In this document: positions 29,326 to 39,179 of the stretch, piece by piece
How positions within the stretch are numbered: the stretch's first letter is position 1
Layout: each line of letters begins with the position of its first letter
Source of the DNA: Basidiobolus meristosporus CBS 931.73
Lineage: Eukaryota > Basidiobolomycota > Basidiobolomycetes > Basidiobolales > Basidiobolaceae
Assembly (NCBI GenBank): GCA_002104905.1
Contig: MCFE01000632.1
Span: forward strand, 1-51,335
Length of the DNA stretch: 51,335 nucleotides
Direction: 5' to 3'
Notes under the pieces: generated by a model
Seen by the model: the letters and a program-made list of their open reading frames with translations, nothing else
Database searches by the model: none
Told to the model about the DNA's origin: nothing
Program-made: the position numbers and the translations under genes

Positions 29326-29660
29326 TGTTGAAATATTGGATTATTTGGTATCATTCTGCCGCTAAAAACTTACTTAACATTCCTGGACTAGTCTTGGTCT
29401 CTGTGGGACTAGTTTACAGCTCTAACTTTGCCACTTTCTTCAGATCTATGATATTATAATTATTCCCCTATAGTCAGGATCAAATTAGCACTAACACTAA
29501 CTATTATGTACTAACCTTGAAACTGTTACAGAATGCTCCTGAATATTGAGAAACCCTATTACTTCTACAAAGGTATAAATACTGAGCTTCATTATTAATA
29601 AGCAACAGTTCAGCTATCATCATTATTTCTTGATAAGTTCCTTATATGCCAATCACTTCT
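29326..29660 (+). repeat. Copia element 2 3' LTR
   Basis: TGTTGAAATATTGG follows the polypurine tract GAGGGGGAG and the pol stop, the usual copia layout. A TATA-like GGTATAAATACTG lies at about 29571. The right end is not sharply definable; Ty3 coding sequence starts by 29668. Confidence 0.6.
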
Positions 29661-29667
29661 TGAATTG

Positions 29668-31102
29668 CAATAGCTTTATGGTAAGGTACCCAAGTGTGAA
29701 CTCTTCATGGAACATGTTGAATATCTGGGACATATAGCAACTAGCACAGGAGTTACCTTAGACCGTAAAAAGGTTGAAGTTATCAAGAATCTGAAGCAGC
29801 TCCATTGCATAGCGGAGCTCAGATTATTCCTTGGAATGCTCTTCTATTATTGGAGGTTGGTCAAGTCCTTTGCAAGTATTGCAGCTCCTTTAACTGATAT
29901 CCTCAAGTAAGAGAATACCTAAAAGTGGGACATAGCTTGTGAGACTGCCTTCCAGACACTCAAGAATGATCATGCTCAGCTACCAAGCTTAAGAATACTT
30001 GACTTCAGAAAAGAGTTTACTCTGTGCACATATGCATCCAATAATGCAATTAGTGGAGTGTTGAGCCAAGAACACAAGGGATAGGGCTACCCTGTTGCCT
30101 TTGAATCTAAGAAGCTGCACTCAGCAGAACAGAAGTATCCAGTGCATGAGAAGGAGACACTTGCTGTAATAAACTGTGTGAAGATATGGAAATGCTATAT
30201 TGAAGGAGTCAAATGAACTGTGAGAACTAATCATACCTCCCTCAAGTATATATTTACTCAGAAGGTACTCTCTAGAAGAATGGCAAAATGGAGGGAATAC
30301 ATTCAGCAATTTGATTTGGAGATTGTCTACTGCTCTGGAAAAAACAACATGGTTATTGACACCTTATCAAGATTAGAACAGGTTGCACAACTAAATCAGG
30401 GGCATGAATCAGATTGGCCTTGCCAATTACCAAAGTACTTGGAGGACCAAGTCATTCCTAATGAGGTGGATGAAGATATGAAGAAGATAATACAGGATGA
30501 AACCAGCAAATTTGTATTACAGGATGAAACACTCTACCAAATTGTTGATGGAAGCCGTATTGCCTGTTGCCCTTATGATGCTTGCCTGGATTTAATATAT
30601 AAGCTACACAATGCATATGGACATCTTGGAATTGAAGGAACCTATAGCCTTGTGAAAGTCAGAGCATGGTGGCCCAGAATGAAACATGACATTGAGAAGC
30701 TAGTGAAACATGCCCAAATTGCCAAATCAGCCAAGGGCAACAACAAAGGAAATACAACTGTTGCATCCTAGTAGCAATTGACTATGCCACTAAATGGCCA
30801 GTGGCTAAAGCTGTACCTATAGCCAGTGAACAAGAAGTTGTATGTTTCATCTACCAAGAGATGCTTATGAAGCTTGGATGCCCTGAAGAGATTCTATACA
30901 ATAGAGGAGCAAACTTTATGGCAAAGACATTGGAAGCTTACCTGGAAATGCAGGAGATCAAACACTTGAAAACCTCAGCATATCACCCCAGAACTAATGG
31001 AGTCACTGAACAGTTTAATGGATTATTTGGAAATATGCTGACCAAGTATGCAAAAGGGGTTGTCAGTAGATGGGATGAGTATATAAACCAGCTACTGATT
31101 TG
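29668..31102 (+). pseudogene. Gamma Ty3/gypsy element 1: RT end-RNaseH-IN fragment
   Basis: It starts within the reverse transcriptase thumb (KVPKCELFMEHVEYLGHI), continues with RNase H (ILDFRKEFTLCTYASNNAISG, then TNHTSLKYIF), a linker, the integrase zinc finger (LHNAYGHLGIEGTYSLVK...WWPRMKHDIEKLV) and part of the integrase core (NRGANFMAKTLEAYLEMQEI, TNGVTEQFNGLFG). A deletion fuses the zinc finger to the core near 30730. It ends abruptly at 31102 against the inverted gamma LTR of the next element. Confidence 0.82.
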
Positions 31103-31194
31103 ATAGATAACACTGATATACTTATAGACTAAACATATAACCAATTGATTTGACTAAAAACTGATATAACTTAAACATTCATGCAGGAGATCAT
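31103..31194 (-). repeat. Gamma LTR, truncated, inverted
   Basis: Antisense to the first about 92 bp of the gamma LTR (GATCATAA... end near 31194). It belongs to the - strand element to its right and is preceded there by that element's polypurine tract (TAGTAGGGGAGAAT, antisense). Its outer part is lost at the junction with the + strand element. Confidence 0.7.
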
Positions 31195-33600
31195 AATATT
31201 CTCCCCTACTAAATTTAAGACGGTTCTCCTGAGCCTCCTTTCTTATGATACCTATACCTTGATGGTTCAGTATTATTTGGAAGCCTTACAAGCATCAGTC
31301 TGTCTCTATTAACTAAATCTTCCCATATATTCCCTGTATGTCCACTAATTGTTTATTTGCATATGGACATTCACTGATGATCTAGAAAGGTCCTGTCCAT
31401 TGTTGCTCAAACTTCTTCTGAGTCTTGTTTCTCAACAATATAAAGTTCCCAACTGTTACGGATTCTGGTGATATAGTCTTATCAAATCCCTGCTTCATCT
31501 TTTCTGTACTTTGAGATACTTTGGTCTGTGCCTCTTGACATCTTTTTTCCAGCTGCTGGTGTCTACTTGGTTGACTGAGTCCATCTTCTAAGGTGTCTGT
31601 AAGCTTTGGTTGCTTGAGATCTCCTGGAATTCTTGGTTCCCATCCATACACTAAGTAAAATGGCAATTGTTGGGTGGTGTTATGTACTCTTACTCTGCCT
31701 GCAAAAAGTGCTTGGTCTATATATTCATCCCATTTATTGACAGGTCCATTTACATACTTGGTCAGCATTGTTCCATATAATCCATTAAACCACTCGGTGA
31801 CTCCATTAGTTCTAGAGTGATACACCAAGGTTTTCAAGTGTCTTATTTGCTGCATTTCCAGGTAAGCTTCCAATGTCCTTGCCATAAAGTTTGCTCCTCT
31901 ATTGTATAGAATCTCTAGAGGGCATCCTAACTTCATAAGTATCTCATGGTAGATGAAACTTGCAACTTCTTGTTCACTGGCAACAGGTACTGATTTAACA
32001 ACTGGACATCTTGTGGCATGGGCAAATGCTACTAGGATCCAACAGTTGCATTTCCTGATAGCTGGCAGTCTTTCAATAAAGTCAATTCCCCATCTTTCAG
32101 ATGATCTTACTGGCTCCAAGGGAAAGAGCTTGGCTATTCTCTGTGGTTGGCCTTGGTTGATGTGGCAATTTGGGCATGTTTTCACTAGCTGCTGAATATC
32201 ATGCTTCATTCTTGGCCACTATGCTCTGGCCTTCACAATGCTATATGTTCCTTTGATTCCAAGATGTCCACATCCAGTTTATAGCTTGTTTGTTAAATCC
32301 AGGTAAGCAACATAAGGGCAACAGACAATACGACTTCCATCAATAATTTGCCATAGTGTTTCATCCTGTAATACAAATTTGCTGGCTTCATCCTGGATTA
32401 TCTTCTTGATCCCTTCATCCACCTCATTAGGATTGGCTTGGTCCTCCAAGTACTTTGGTAATAGGCTAGGCCAATCTGATTCATGCACCAAGTTGAGTTG
32501 TGCAACTTGTTATAATCTTAATAAGGCAGGGGCATTGGTGAGCCCAAAACTCATGACAAAGTGCTTGTAATGTCCATATCTGGTCCTGAAAGCCATCTAA
32601 GGGATGTCTTCTGACTTCACCCTAATCTTGTTGTATCCTGACATGAGGCCAATCTTACTGAATGTTATGGCTCCATTGAGTTGGTCCTAAAGCTCATCAA
32701 ACCAAGGTATGGGGTAATTATTCCTCACATCAACTGGGTTAAGGGATCTGTAGTCAATGCACATCCTGAGCATTTCATCATTCTTTTTCACAAAGAGTAC
32801 TGGTGCTCCCCAAGGTGACTTGCTGGGTCTGATATATCCTTGCTCCAGTAACTGATCTATTTGTCTCTTCATCTCTTTCAACTTCAATGGACTCATTCTG
32901 TAAGGTGTCTTACACACTGGAGGGCTATCTCCTGTGTCAATGACATGGTCCACATCTTTAACTGGTTGTAGTCTCATAAGTAGATCTAGAAATGCCTCTG
33001 AATATCCCTTGGAAAGAGTGTGGACCTTCTGGGGTACTGGAGTAGAGAAATTCTCCTGTAATAACACCATGAGGTACATCTGGATGCATTTTTTCAGTGC
33101 TTTACAGAAATGTATCTTGTTATGCTCACTTGTTTCACACACACTGGAATTGACCAAGTTGAAATTCAGTCTGGCAGGTAATTGTTTGTAGGTATGGTTG
33201 TTCTTCAGGATCTGAATAGCATGGGTTTTCCAGTATATTAGTGAATTACATCAAAATAGCCAGGTTTTTCCAAGAATATAGTCAAACTTGCAGTTCCCAA
33301 ATATGTAGGCCTGTAGGTTTTCTTTATAGTCATTATTCTTCATTCTTACTGGCAGAGTAATATGGTAGATTGTTTCAGAGCTCCCATCAGCTGTTGAGAC
33401 TTTAGTTGATTAGGTGAGTTCCTAGTATATTTCAGCTTTCAAGGCAAAATGCTCCAATTTGTGCTTCTGTGATGCTGCTGAGTCAATAATGATCTTGGCA
33501 GGTACTCCATTGATTACTCCTTCAAGTATAATGCTGTTTCTGAATTGGAAGGCATTTGGGATAGGGGGATGGTTCAAGAGTACATCTATGAGTGTAGATT
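31195..33600 (-). pseudogene. Gamma Ty3/gypsy element 2: PR-RT(part)-IN with internal deletion
   Basis: Right to left: a protease with IIIDSAASQKHKL (about 33510), a linker, reverse transcriptase from [19 protein letters not shown] (about 32940) through [20 protein letters not shown] to FGLTNAPA (about 32545), then a direct jump to the linker after RNase H (QVAQLNLVHESDW). The polymerase YxDD motif, thumb and RNase H are therefore deleted. The integrase is long and open (32209-31382): TCPNCHINQ, WGIDFIERLPA, NRGANFMARTLEAYLEMQQI and a C-terminal GPF-type end. Non-functional. Confidence 0.85.
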
Positions 33601-33630
33601 TGTGGTAATGGAAAGTATTCCATTACTACA
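33601..33630. repeat. Fold-back: two LTR-like termini face to face
   Basis: TGTGGTAATGGAA, four bases, then TTCCATTACTACA: 13-base arms with one G:T difference. TG...CA ends suggest a left and a right LTR terminus with almost everything between them lost, or a terminal palindrome of the segment to the right. Confidence 0.4.
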
Positions 33631-34297
33631 ATATCTCAAAACCAGTATTGCACTCATTCTTTTATTTTGCTTTTTTGCTATTGTTGCACACAAGTGAAAG
33701 ATCAAGAAATTCTAACCCTGAAGAACAAATACTCCAGACCCTGAAAAGCAATCCACCCAAGAATATTATATCATACAGAACATGCAGTAGCACTACATGC
33801 TTCAAATTGCAACTCATTTGAATCAGTACTTGAAGAGTTATGACCAAAAGAGTCCAATTATCATATATACTAGGCCTCTATTGCTAGGATTACCATGATG
33901 ACTTTGATTGCATGTAACTTTTGACCCAGCCACTCAAATCACGTGAGATTCTTGCAGGTGCTGTGCCTATGTTCAATCTGTGCCACTGCAAAATATTAGC
34001 TTCATATCACATGCATTGCATGTGCAATTGCCCAAAACCTTGATCCTTCAGAAATTTCATATATATGACTTCCCCAGCTCAAAAATAAAGAGAGCCACTC
34101 TTTCCAGAATCCTCACACTACAATTGTAAGCTTAAAGGTTATCAGACTTCCCCTGCACCACTTGCACTGTTGAGTATTCTGACTTTGATTGGTACTACAT
34201 CAGTAAAGAAACTGCAAAGCTCACAACAATCCAATCTAAGTTCTAAAAGAAAACTACCACTTTTCCGTCAGAAAAGTCCCCTCTAAGAAACCCCTTT
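33631..34297. other. Unassigned 670-bp segment, possible LTR
   Basis: No coding frame with recognisable content. It has a TATA-like TTTCATATATATGAC (about 34058-34072) followed by AAAAATAAAGAG, a CACGTG box (about 33950) and T/A-rich flanks. It lies between two gamma Ty3 fragments in opposite orientation. It could be a solo LTR of a further family. I see no match to other parts of the window. Confidence 0.25.
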
Positions 34298-35673
34298 ACT
34301 AATTTGGAGATTGTCAACTGCCTTGGGAAAGACAACACATTTGCTGATGATTAATAACAACTGCAACAAGTTGCCTGACTCAATTTGGATCACAAAATGG
34401 ATTGGCCTAGCTTATTACCATGGTACTTGGGGGACCAAGCCATTCCTAACGGGGTGGATGCAGTGATCAAGAAGATAATAGAGGATGAAGCCAGTAAGCT
34501 TGTATTACAGGATGAAACACTCTGCCAAATTGTTGATGGAAGACCTATTGCCTATTGCCCTTATGTTACTTGACTGGATTTAATAAATAAGCTACATAAT
34601 GAATATGGATATCTTGGAACTGGAAGAACCTATGGCATTGTAAAGGCCAGAGCATGGTGGCCCAGAATGAAACAAGATATTTGGCAGCTAGTGAAAGCAT
34701 GCCCAGATTGCCCAATCAACCAGGGCCAGCCACAGAGAAATGCTGTACTCCTTGCATTAGAGCCTGTGGGACCATTTGCAAGATGGGAAATTGACTTTAT
34801 TGGAAGACTGACAACCACCAGGAAATGCAACTGTGGAATCCTGGTAGCAATTGACCATGCCATTGAATGGCCAGTGGCTAAAGTGCTACATGTAGTCAGT
34901 GAGCAAGAAGTTGCAAGTTGCATCTGCCATGAGATCCTTATAAAGTTAGGATGCCATATAGAGAATTTATCCAATACAGGAGTAAGCTTTATGGCAAAGA
35001 CATTGGAAACTTACCTTGGAATGCAGCAGATCAAACACTTGAAAACCTTGGCATGTCACCCTAGAAATAATGGAGTGACTGAGTGGCTGAATGGATTATT
35101 TGGAAAATGCTGACCTGCATGCAAATGGAGCTGTCAGTAGATGGATAAGTATATAGACCAAGCACTTTTTGCCTGCAGAGTTAGAATGCACAACACTACC
35201 CAACAATTTCCATTTTACTTAGTGTAAGGATGTGAACTAAGGATTCTAGGAGATCACACACAACCAAAGCTTACAGATGCCTTTGAAGATTTGCTTAGTC
35301 AGTCAAGTAGACACCAGCAGCTGGAACAACAATGTCAAGGCACATGCCAAAGTATCTCAAAGTGCAGAAAAGATGAAGCAGCAATTTGATACAACTATAT
35401 CATCAGAATCATTGACAGTGAGGAATTCTGTAATGCTGGGAAACAACACTCAAAAGAAGTATGGTCCACAGTAGACAGGATCATTCAGGAACATCAGAGA
35501 GTGTCCATCTGCAACTTACAAACTTACGGACAAATAAGAGAGTATCCGGGAAGATTTAGTTCATAGCAACAGACTCAAGCTTCAAAGACTTGCCAACAAT
35601 ACCAAACCATCAAGATATTGGTATCACAAGAAAAGAGATTCAGGAGAACCCTCTCAACTTTAGTAGGGGAGAA
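34298..35673 (+). pseudogene. Gamma Ty3/gypsy element 3: RNaseH end-IN fragment
   Basis: It starts at the end of RNase H (LEIVNCLGKDNTFADD) and runs through the linker (WPSLLPWYLGDQAIPNGVD) into the integrase: zinc finger LHNEYGYLGTGRTYGIVK with CPDCPINQGQPQ, the core WEIDFIGRLTTTRKCN, LSNTGVSFMAKTLETYLGMQ and NNGVTEWLNGLFG, and the C-terminal region. In SNTGVSFM the second catalytic aspartate position (usually D-x-G-x-x-F) is changed, as in the sister copies (NRGANFM). The polypurine tract TAGTAGGGGAGAA precedes the LTR at 35674. Several stops. Confidence 0.83.
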
Positions 35674-35870
35674 TGTTATGTTCTACTGCTTAAATGTTGA
35701 AGTTAGATCAGTTTTAGTCAAATCCATTAGTTTTATGTTTAGCCCATCAGTATATCAGTGTTACCAATCAAATCAGTAGCTTTGGTCAGCAAATGAATCA
35801 GCAGATCCTTATCAGACAGCAATACATATATTGAGTAGGAGCTTATTGGGTGATGCTGATGCAATCAGAT
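35674..35870 (+). repeat. Gamma element 3 3' LTR, left part
   Basis: The first 197 bp of the 368-bp gamma LTR. It continues at 38781-38950 after the Harbinger-like insertion; the parts sum to 367 bp, matching the solo LTR at 22524-22891. Confidence 0.85.
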
Positions 35871-36069
35871 AGACTTGTTTTGTTGGATAGTGCCACATAG
35901 TGCTAGCCTGTTTATAGTGCCAGGTTGATCTGGCAGTCTATGGCCCCATCTGGCACTAAAATCTCTACCATGATGCCAGTGGTAGGATATAGTTACTGAT
36001 GATTTTACTAAATCTTATTTATGTTGCTCAGAGTAGTGCTTTCCTTGTTTATTTACTGTTGATAATGCT

Positions 36070-36780
36070 GTAGACACATTTCTCACAGTGGATGTCTTTT
36101 TGTATGAATGTACTGTGCATTGATAAGTATCTTAACTATTTTACCTATTCTGCTGTTTTCTCCTATATATGACTTTCCACAGTATTTACCTGCCAATATG
36201 CTGAATCTCTTTAGATATCCAAATGTATGCTCTGCCCTCACTCTGAAATGATTAAATATCTGATTGTAGAGCTTCTGCTTCCTGCTAAGCACACCATTCC
36301 TTGGCTTCCTATAAGCTGTAAAACATCCTAATCTCTGACAATCCTTTCCTATAAAACCAGTTGATGTTACCCTAAATGTCAGACAATGCTTAAAACTTCA
36401 CACAGCACACCTTGTACTTGCCAGAATACAAGTGCCTCTGCCCTCTTGAATGTCTGTCAATCCTGACTGAGAAGGTATCCAAAATATTCCATATATGGAA
36501 CCTGTTGCTGAACACTCTGGGATATGGAAGTCTATTGGAGCTTCTGAAACTAGTACTACAAGCTTGCTCTAAGTGATATATACCCTCTGCAATGTGGTTC
36601 TCCATTGCTGTCAGCTAGGAAAGAAAGCTTCAAGGACTTTGCTCCCATGGATGGTAAGTTGAAGCCTTGTGGGGCAATAGTTCTCATGATATCAGTGGAG
36701 CTTAACAAGGGATTTCCACAAGTATATTGGGGTAGATGGTCCACAGTACTTGGTATAGGTCTCCTCTAGTGTGCCAAAAG
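36070..36780 (-). pseudogene. Harbinger-like DDE transposase, 3' part
   Basis: The clearest stretch, 36320-36083 antisense, reads TAYRKPRNGVLSRKQKLYNQ, IFNHFRVRAEHTFGYLKRFS and ends TKRHPL. The (R/V)xEHxFGxLK motif carries the last catalytic glutamate of Harbinger (DDE_Tnp_4) transposases. Upstream frames (36744-36390) are shifted, and I cannot place the first two catalytic aspartates. Role: cut-and-paste transposase of copy 1; inactive. Confidence 0.65.
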
Positions 36781-37180
36781 GAAATCAGGTGGTAGTGATG
36801 GGACTGATGAGAAAAGACCATTCAGATGAGTAAGTCATATTAAAGTTGGTAGATGATTGGGCTGAGGTGAGTTGGATTGATTTGGCATGATCAGCATTAT
36901 TTATCTGATTTTCCATGCATTATGATTAAATCTCAATCAATTGCCATGTATCCCATCATTATGTTGCAAAAATCATCCTCAAACAATGACTTGGTATTTT
37001 TATTGATGTTTTACTTGCAGGTCTATAATCAAATAGGAAATCTGCAACTGATGTGATCTGATCTGTGTCAATGCAATTCAAAATGCATCATGCATAATAT
37101 AAGGAAAATTCAACAATAACATTAGTTTTCATATATAATTCATATATTACCAGGCTGTTGCCAATACTCTACTGTATAGT
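36780..37180. other. Middle of Harbinger-like copy 1, no clear frame
   Basis: AT-rich sequence between the transposase (-) and the + strand gene. The part from 36943 recurs after 38951 in copy 2. The only possible signals are splice-like GT/AG pairs, which I could not confirm. Confidence 0.3.
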
Positions 37181-38250
37181 ATCCAAATCTGTCACTATGG
37201 TCCCTATACCAAGTCTCAGCTCTTCTTTAGTATAGCCTGGACAAAACCCATTTCCCAGTTCACAAGCACAGTCTGGACTGGTAAAGCTGATGTTGGATTT
37301 GTTCAAGTTCTTGCCAAGCAATTTCAGTATGACCCAAGTGTCTATGATGAGCCTTCATGTAGATATTTGGGCACTACTCATTAATGTAGCATAACTAGAT
37401 ACCTCAGAGAGTTGACAGGGGTGGAAGAACCTGAGTAGAAAGCTGTGTCATGAGTTCTACATCAAGATAATAGCAGTTGTATGTAAGAAGATATATAATA
37501 AGACAAGTATTGAAATCAAGAATGAACTGAGAGTGAGGCAATTTGCTGAGGAAGCCATGCGGGAACATTGTGCACGCAGTTTGCTCAGTACAGGCTGGAT
37601 GTGTTTGTTTGTACATTGACTTTGGGAACCAAAGAGATTTTGAATGAGTTTTTGCCTCAAATGACCAGTATACTCGGTGATATATTAGTAGAGCTAAGTG
37701 GCTTCAATGAGCAAAATACACAGGACTCATCCAGGCAACAGTTCCAAAGTATCAGACAGAGGGTAAGTGAATACCTTAAGGAATCAGAAGGTGAACTCCA
37801 AGAGGAAGAGTACAGACTGTAAGCAACAGCTTCTAGATCATGCCAGCACATGTTGCTGGATTCCTAACCATCCCTTGCAACATCTGTGTGCCAGTGCATG
37901 TCAGTCCATACTATGCTAACACCCTTGACAAGAGCATTCTGCATTAAGTCAATACAGGTCAGGTCAATGCATGCACTTCAGAGCAAAACCACTAGAACTT
38001 GCTAAACTGCTCACTTGGACACAAGTCCATTGGAGTGGACTGAGTTGCATCAACAAGTGGCATCACATCAAACTCAGCCAAGGGCCATGCAAGAACATCA
38101 AGTTGCGTCTGCATGTGCCATTACACCTGACCATTAGCAAGTTTCTTCTGGTGAACTGACTGATGATGGCCCACATGAAGTGGCTCCACCACCAGAGCCT
38201 TTGGAAAGTAAAAGAATGCATCAGTGCAGCCATTTGATCTGATTTGCACC
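37180..38250 (+). pseudogene. Harbinger-like element, second gene (unknown), copy 1
   Basis: Conserved with copy 2 (39180-39620 and 40572-41377). Pieces in order: FQYDPSVYDEPSCRYLGTT (37320), RYLRELTGVEEPE (37398), KKIYNKTSIEIKNELRVRQF (37480), then LNEFLPQMTSILGDILVELS (37640) and DSSRQQFQSIRQRVSEYL (37725), a likely helical or coiled-coil stretch. PIF/Harbinger elements usually carry a second Myb/trihelix-type gene; I cannot see that domain here, so the identity is open. Frameshifts present. Confidence 0.45.
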
Positions 38251-38777
38251 TACACAATTAGTTGCATGCTGGCTATGACACCTAGTCCAATCACTAGGAT
38301 CAGGGATTTACCTGCTTAATGGGCAAAATGGAATATTTGATGGCAACTCAGGTAGCTTGTGTACTGGTCAAAAAGCCAATTGGGGGCTGACAGCTTTGGG
38401 ATACTTTTGGACCAATTAACCACTGAGATACCATCCAATTGGAGTGATGGTAACCAAAATGGTAAGCACCAGTGTAGTTTATAATGTGATGGGCATTTAT
38501 TTCCATTTACATTAAAGAAACATATCCAAATACCTGATTTTACCAACCATATTAGCTGTATCCACTTGCACATGTGGTGCAAATATTACAAGTTGGTGCA
38601 ATCATGTGTGCCAACCTCATTGTGTCAGATTGTGCCATAGTGTGCAAGATTGTCTCACATGGTGCAAAATTGTCCAAGAGCAATCCTGCCTACTGGTAGC
38701 TACAATATTGCACTCAATTGCTCTTAGAGACTGTGGATTGTACTGCCTGCCCTAGCAACATACAATGGAACAAGTCT
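38250..38777. other. 3' flank of Harbinger-like copy 1
   Basis: Non-coding by eye. It matches 41580-42100 of copy 2 through to the shared terminus AACAAGTCT. Repeats of GTGTGCCA/GTGTGCAAGATTGT type lie at about 38605-38680. Confidence 0.5.
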
Positions 38778-38780
38778 AAT

Positions 38781-38950
38781 GAGTCATCAGCCACAACCTA
38801 CATTAGGAAATACATTCAGTCAGCAATTGATCTGGCACAATGTCTATAAGCAGCTGCCAGAACCTCAATAAAGAGCTGTTCAAGTCTTGGTGGACACAAT
38901 ACTAGCTAACTCTTTATTCCACTGTAACTCTTGTATTAAGACTTGTAACA
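38781..38950 (+). repeat. Gamma element 3 3' LTR, right part
   Basis: GAGTCATCAGCCACAACC to TTGTAACA, identical in layout to 22722-22891, with the TATA-like TGTCTATAAGC and AATAAAG. It ends at 38950, next to Harbinger-like copy 2. Confidence 0.85.
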
Positions 38951-39179
38951 CAAGTATCCCGTCATAATGTTTCAAATATCATCCACAAATAATGGCTTGT
39001 TGATTTTATTGATGATTCACTCACAAGTTTATAATCAAATCAGAAGTCTGTAGTTGTTGTAATCTGATACATGTCAATGAAGCCCAGATGCATCATGCAT
39101 AATATATAGAAAATTCCAGAATCATAGTAGCTTTCATATATATTTCATATAAAACTAGGTTGATTCCCATATACTACTG

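Larger units (their letters stand above)
35871..38777. mobile_element. PIF/Harbinger-like DNA transposon, copy 1
   Basis: The ends are AGACTTGTTTTGTTG and, reverse-complemented, AGACTTGTTCCATTG. The flanks are GAT (35868-35870) and AAT (38778-38780), a 3-bp duplication with one change; removing the insert restores the gamma LTR exactly. Length 2907 bp. Inside: a broken DDE transposase on the - strand (left half) and an unrecognised gene on the + strand (right half). A 3-bp duplication and a two-gene layout fit PIF/Harbinger. A second copy lies at 38951-42100. Confidence 0.75.

Noticed and set aside
29668-31102. Treating gamma element 1 and copia element 2 as one chimeric retroelement
   Set aside because: The copia pol ends normally with its polypurine tract and LTR start before Ty3 sequence begins, so this is juxtaposition, not fusion.
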